Part shown: positions 59,890-64,000 of the stretch, one piece after another
Layout of the letters: each line of letters opens with the position of its first letter
Numbering within the stretch: the stretch's first letter is position 1
Assembly: GCA_037447655.1 (NCBI GenBank)
Contig: JBBHKE010003002.1
Location: 1-64,000 of the forward strand
Reading direction: 5' to 3'
Source of the DNA: Zygnema cylindricum
Lineage: Eukaryota > Streptophyta > Zygnematophyceae > Zygnematales > Zygnemataceae
Length of the DNA: 64,000 nt
Position numbers and translations under genes: made by a program
Notes under the pieces: generated by a model
Seen by the model: the letters and a program-made list of their open reading frames with translations, nothing else
The model's database searches: none
What the model was told of the DNA's origin: nothing

Positions 59890-60812
59890 TGCCCTGGTTT
59901 CTTAAAAAAATGACAAAAACACTTGGGAGCCCTCGGTCTGAACTCATCGGTCTGATTTTTCTGCCCCCTCTTCAATAATTTCCGACCGATTTCTTGGAAT
60001 CCTAGTTCCTCTAATCGGTCCCAGCTGTCAAGGCTTACCCACTCTTTCCTCCCCTTCGAATCTCAATCATGTTCTCCGGAACGAGAATCATCCCTACCAC
60101 TGTATTCCATATCCACCTTGAGTCTGGCAAGTCCTGCACACGGTTGACTATGGTCTCGAACTCATCTGGTAACTTCACGAGCAAGTAGCTAACCTTTATC
60201 TTTTCAGTTTCAACTTGTCTAGCACTCTCTAGGTCCTTAAAAAGTTTTGCGATCTCATTAGAAAAATCCAACATCTTCCCCCCTTTGTATGCATATGCGT
60301 CAATTTTCTGATCAACCAATTGCATTGCTGAATGGTACCACTTCGGTACATCTCTATGAAAGCCACCCAAAGATCCGATGCCCTCTCTACCTGCAAATGA
60401 AGAGATGCAACCCCTTGAGAAAAATGGGGCAGGATGAAGTGCTTTGCCGCCATATTGTTGTTGTCCCACGTATCACTATCATTCTCTCTTCGTTCCTCGG
60501 AATAGGTGACATGAATGCCGAACCGGTTGCTATCGGTGTGATCGTCTCTTTCTCCTTTCCTTTGTCCACCACCTCCCCTTCCTTTGTCTCCTCCGTTGGA
60601 GATGGATCTTCATCTTTGTTGAATCTGCTTCCTCCAAACCATAGAGGGATGCCAAGACTAGATGGACGCCTCACCCGTCCACTCACTATTCCCCAAAACC
60701 TTTTTTCACATAGAGCTCCTTTCATCATACTTTCCCGGAATATGAAGCCAATTCCATTAAAGATGGGCACCCTAGAGTGTGGCCCCATAACCCGCAACTC
60801 TAAGACCTCCAT
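59890..60812 (-). pseudogene. Copia gag, minus strand, frameshifted
   Basis: The start codon (60812-60810) is inside the LTR. The frame reads MEVLELRVMGPHSRVPIFNG, with frameshifts near 60450 and 60300. MAAKHFILPHFSQGVASLHL and YAYKGGKMLDFSNEIAKLF follow, then KLPDEFETIVNRVQDL and a degenerate zinc knuckle near 59900. Confidence 0.8.
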
Positions 60813-61835
60813 AGGTCCTCAAAGTAGGCAGCTCACATGAAGCCTCTAGGATAACCCTGACCCTTTTGTGTATCAGTAAGAATAACAACCACCGTGGCAG
60901 ACAAAAAACTCTGACCACCTTCACCTCTTTGAAGGCAAGACTCTCGTGAGAAGATAACAAAAAGAATCTCTGAATTTGCTCCCTGAGTAGTAAGTTATGG
61001 TGGGTCAAAGTTGACCTTTTGAACACAAGCCCTCTCGAAAAGAGGGTCCTATCTACGAAATTTTTCTAAGTCCGATCTCTTTCTAAAATTCTATCTACTG
61101 ACGTACGGTACCAATCACAATATTGTGTCGAGTAGAAAGGTAAAGGCGGTGGTGTACTTTGTGTACGGACATTGTACGACATGGCCAAAAAGTTGACACA
61201 TGTCATATCTATATTCGTTCATGTAATTCACGAAGATGTCGCTATCCAATTTGGTTGTGCAATGTGTCAATCGATGTGGCGATAACCGCAAACCGCCAAA
61301 ATCATATTCCGCGATCTCGGCTTTCTTCGCGGCCGTCCGATCGAAACCGAGTTTCAGTCTTAGCCGTCATAAATACTTGCGTGGTATTTATTTCACACTT
61401 GAAACAAATGCGAGATGTTTGTTTCGAGATGTTTCGTATCCCGTACAATACAAACTGTATCTATATCCTAGTATTCCGTTAAATGAAATAGTCTACGTGT
61501 AAACAGTTATATAGTTATTAAACCTAATATTACGTTACACTGGTCTTAGGCATATTGGATAAATCTACCAGCTAGCGGCGACTTTGACGGACGTCATGTA
61601 CCAGGTTCTAATCCTATGTCCGCCAAGTACCATTTTGGTAAATCTACCAATCTTGTGTATGTCTCCCTTTGGATAGCATAGGCAGCCATGGCTCTAGCTT
61701 CCTCTCAAACTTTCAGTGAATGCGACAAGTGTAGGAGTTGAAGAGAGGAGTTAGAGGCAGACTGCCTCTGCTTTTTTTCTGCATTTTATCTTTTACAAAA
61801 CCTAGAAAATACTAAAAGAACCTTTAATTTCTACA
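60793..61835 (-). repeat. 5' LTR of the minus-strand Copia element
   Basis: 1,043 bp. Begins TGTAGAAATT on the minus strand (61835) and is followed by the GTGGC duplication. It contains the tRNA T-arm-like segment near 61585-61630. Confidence 0.85.
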
Positions 61836-61840
61836 GTGGC

Positions 61841-62640
61841 ATTGTCAAGTTAAATACGAGGGTTATTCAACACTTTTTGAAATTTAGTTGAGGCGTTACT
61901 CAACCGAAAAGGCACGTTAATCATTTGCACATCAGTTTACGACCTCATGGCGTGTGTTATTTTTGTGGATCATTTCCATTCCTCGAAAGTCGTTCTCTCT
62001 TTTTTGGTTATAAGGTAATTTGTTGAAACCTTTGACGAATTTGGAGCTTGATACGCGACTCGTTGGAGGGTCCATGACGTGTATCATATGTAAGGTGACA
62101 TGTTTGCGAGCGCTGATATCTCTCTTTTGAAGGCTAACACGATATTTAATTCGACAACCAAGCTTTTACTAACATTATTTTTTTGATGTGGAATTAAATC
62201 TTGATACGTGTTTTTCCACCTCCACTAGTTTGTTAAGACCCTAATTTTGGCCTTACCAAAGAATTCCACCAAAGAAACCATTATCACAAACTCGTTTGAA
62301 AGTTTTAGCGCGAATGCCTATATCGTTACCCGATTGATTTTTTCGGAAGTTTATACTTTGTAAATGATAACTTTAATACCATGAGCGCTTTTTCTCCCAT
62401 AAATTTTGGTGATAAATCATAGTTGTACCTCACGGTTTTCAAACCGAAAACAATGATGAATCCCTTGAAATTACCTCTTTTAAGTCGGCAAACTTAATAA
62501 GGTTAGAAGCTTCACAATTCAACATCCGATATAGGCAATAACACCAAAGCCGAAGTGTTAACTCGCGCTGCTCTAATATGCGTCTGTAGATATTACCTGA
62601 ATTTTGCCTAGTCTTTGAAAAAATGGCAGCCACTTCAACA
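61841..62640 (-). pseudogene. Decayed Gypsy reverse transcriptase
   Basis: On the minus strand, next to the Copia target site, VPFRLSNASTKFQKVLNN can be read (about 61850-61925). It corresponds to the conserved MPFGL(S/T)NAPxTFQRVMN block of Gypsy reverse transcriptases. Frames are broken elsewhere. The Copia element therefore inserted into an older Gypsy copy. Confidence 0.6.
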
Positions 62641-63056
62641 ATAACTAAAACAAGAAAGGTGGAAGGTGAGGTAGGCTGAAACTTGCAATTAGAATCAGTC
62701 CGTGAAAGGCGAATAATAATGTTGAATTATTCACGAAAAGGAAGACCTATATAAATAATCCCTTTTGTTTACTCGTACTCATAATTTTGAAGACAAGTCG
62801 CGAGAATAAAAGCCAAAAAAACGAAATAAGGGAGTCGCACGAATATGGTGGACACGATCAATGCGAAAAATCGAATTAAAACCGTCCATTTTGATACGAA
62901 ATAAAATGTCCTAAAAAAATGAAAAATCCTTTCTTGTTGCCTACCGCACGCATATTTGGGCACAAATGGGAAGAGAAAAGACCGATGCCGGAAAACGAGA
63001 TCGGGAGGCCGTGGCCCAAATGTTAAGAAGCGACATGGAAACAGCGTGAAGGAAAA
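62641..63056. other. Spacer, nothing recognised
   Basis: No frame or repeat boundary that I can support. Confidence 0.4.
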
Positions 63057-63352
63057 CCAAAAGTAGGCGTTTTTATGGTAGGCCTTTAGTCGACGCCTTT
63101 ATCGTAAGTTGTGTTATGGGCATTTCATGTGATATTCTTAGATCGCTACTTTGAACAGAGACCGTCCGATCGTCCGAATCTGACGGTGTAAATAATTTTT
63201 TTTGGTCCGAATGTTTTAATTGGTCCAATTTTTGGTCATGATGTTTTAATTGGTCCGAATAGGTCCGAATACAATATGGGTCTTAAGGTCATATTTTATA
63301 TTTTGCATACAATAGGCATATTGTATGGGCCTACTTTCACCAACTTTTGAAC
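63057..63352. mobile_element. Family 2 MITE, short copy
   Basis: It runs from CAAAAGTAGGCGTTTTTATG to CAACTTTTGAAC before TA, with the CCGTCCGATCGTCCGAATCT and CAATAGGCATATTGTATGGG blocks of the element at 2988 in inverse order. Confidence 0.7.
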
Positions 63353-63659
63353 TATAACCCCCCCCCCCCAAAAAAGAAAGACTTCTGTACGGCACAGATT
63401 AACCGTCAGGGCACTAGCTGAAATCATACGGAACGATGAACTGATTTGTAGGTCCTATGGGACGAATCGGTACAAACTTCCAATCATTCACAGCTTGCGG
63501 CGTAGCAGAAAACTACAAAATTTAAGAAATTATCGGAAAAAACAAAATTATTCGGACCACCAAAATAGAGCCCTACAAAAAAGTGCAATGATTACGAAAG
63601 CCGCGGGAGAGTTCCATAATTTTTTGAGGATCAACATTTTTTTGCAACTTCCGTACGCC

Positions 63660-64000
63660 TCTACTTTTTTTTTTACTAAGGGTATGGTTACATCAGGAGG
63701 TCTCTGTAATAGTACGGACAGCAAAATTTCTGTATTACAGAGGCCTCGGTTACATCGCGTATCATCTGTAAACAAGTTTTTACATACGTGTTCAAATTTG
63801 AGTGATTCCACGTAGGTCGACGATCAAATCTATAAAATCGTCAAAGATTTGGAAACCGACCATTTTCGTTAAAAAATCCGTACTTGTGTATTACGTACGT
63901 GTACTTCACAAGTGTACCGCGTCAATGTACCTCAGAGATCTCCTTCACACTGCTGACTTTCAGGAAAAAACCGTATTTCTTTTCGGCAAAAATTTTACGG
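63660..64000. mobile_element. hAT-type MITE fragment, cut by the window end
   Basis: Inverted match to 22940-23290 and 23460-23810: GGTTACATCAGGAGGTCTCT, ACACTGCTGACTTTCAGGAA, ending GCAAAAATTTTACGG. It probably continues beyond 64000. Confidence 0.65.

Larger units (their letters stand above)
52285..61835 (-). mobile_element. Copia LTR retrotransposon, minus strand, with nested insert
   Basis: LTRs lie at 52285-53297 (3') and 60793-61835 (5'). The element is flanked by the 5-bp duplication GTGGC (52280-52284 and 61836-61840). In minus-strand order it has 5' LTR, primer site (60778-60792), gag, protease, GAG-pre-integrase, integrase, and then, after a nested plus-strand element, the end of the RNase H region and a purine tract (TAAAATAAGGGGAG on the coding strand, 53298-53311). 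Most of the reverse transcriptase is missing. All frames carry stops or shifts, so it is defective. LTRs begin TGTAGAAATT. Confidence 0.88.

Overview
The window looks like nuclear DNA of a streptophyte, most plausibly a land plant. The reasons are a plant-type arginine-rich tandem CCCH (RR-TZF) protein, a telo-box upstream of an intron-rich gene, a possible plastid-type N-terminus on that gene, and deep layers of nested LTR and DNA transposons. Only three genes are convincing in 64 kb, and the spacing is large and AT-rich. The retained ArnT-like gene and the animal-like hAT element make a non-seed plant my preferred guess, but the sequence does not fix the taxon.

Genes. (1) 5617-8202 (+): a small three-exon gene for an unrecognised 168-residue basic protein. 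(2) 25241-36944 (+): an intron-rich gene of at least 12 exons for a multi-spanning ArnT/GT-C-type glycosyltransferase of cyanobacterial character. Several of its introns contain tandem copies of their own 3' splice site plus the first bases of the next exon. (3) 45054-46895 (-): an intronless RR-TZF protein of 613 residues.

Mobile DNA. 0-5 kb: a Harbinger-like element with a nested TA-MITE, another TA-MITE and a (TA)n tract. 9984-15019: a complete 5,036-bp hAT element with 13-bp terminal repeats, an 8-bp target duplication and a decayed transposase that resembles the Hermes/ZBED type of animals. 15.3-25 kb: abutting Harbinger-like elements, a solo Copia LTR, and a hAT-type MITE inserted in a copy of itself inside a Harbinger-like element. 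38.1-39.6 kb: two minisatellites, one with a higher-order structure. 41-49.5 kb: several TA-MITEs around the RR-TZF gene. 52285-61835: a minus-strand Copia element (1-kb LTRs, target duplication GTGGC) sitting in a decayed Gypsy pol and carrying a plus-strand Copia deletion derivative. The plus-strand Copia has a 15-nt primer site that matches the anticodon arm of initiator tRNA-Met rather than a tRNA 3' end, and its gag start codon lies inside the LTR.

Limits. Exons were placed by eye from reading frame, GT/AG sites and family patterns. One short exon of the glycosyltransferase (between 29376 and 31051) is unresolved, and a 10-N gap lies in its second intron. Family names for transposons rest on termini, target duplications and motifs, not on searches.
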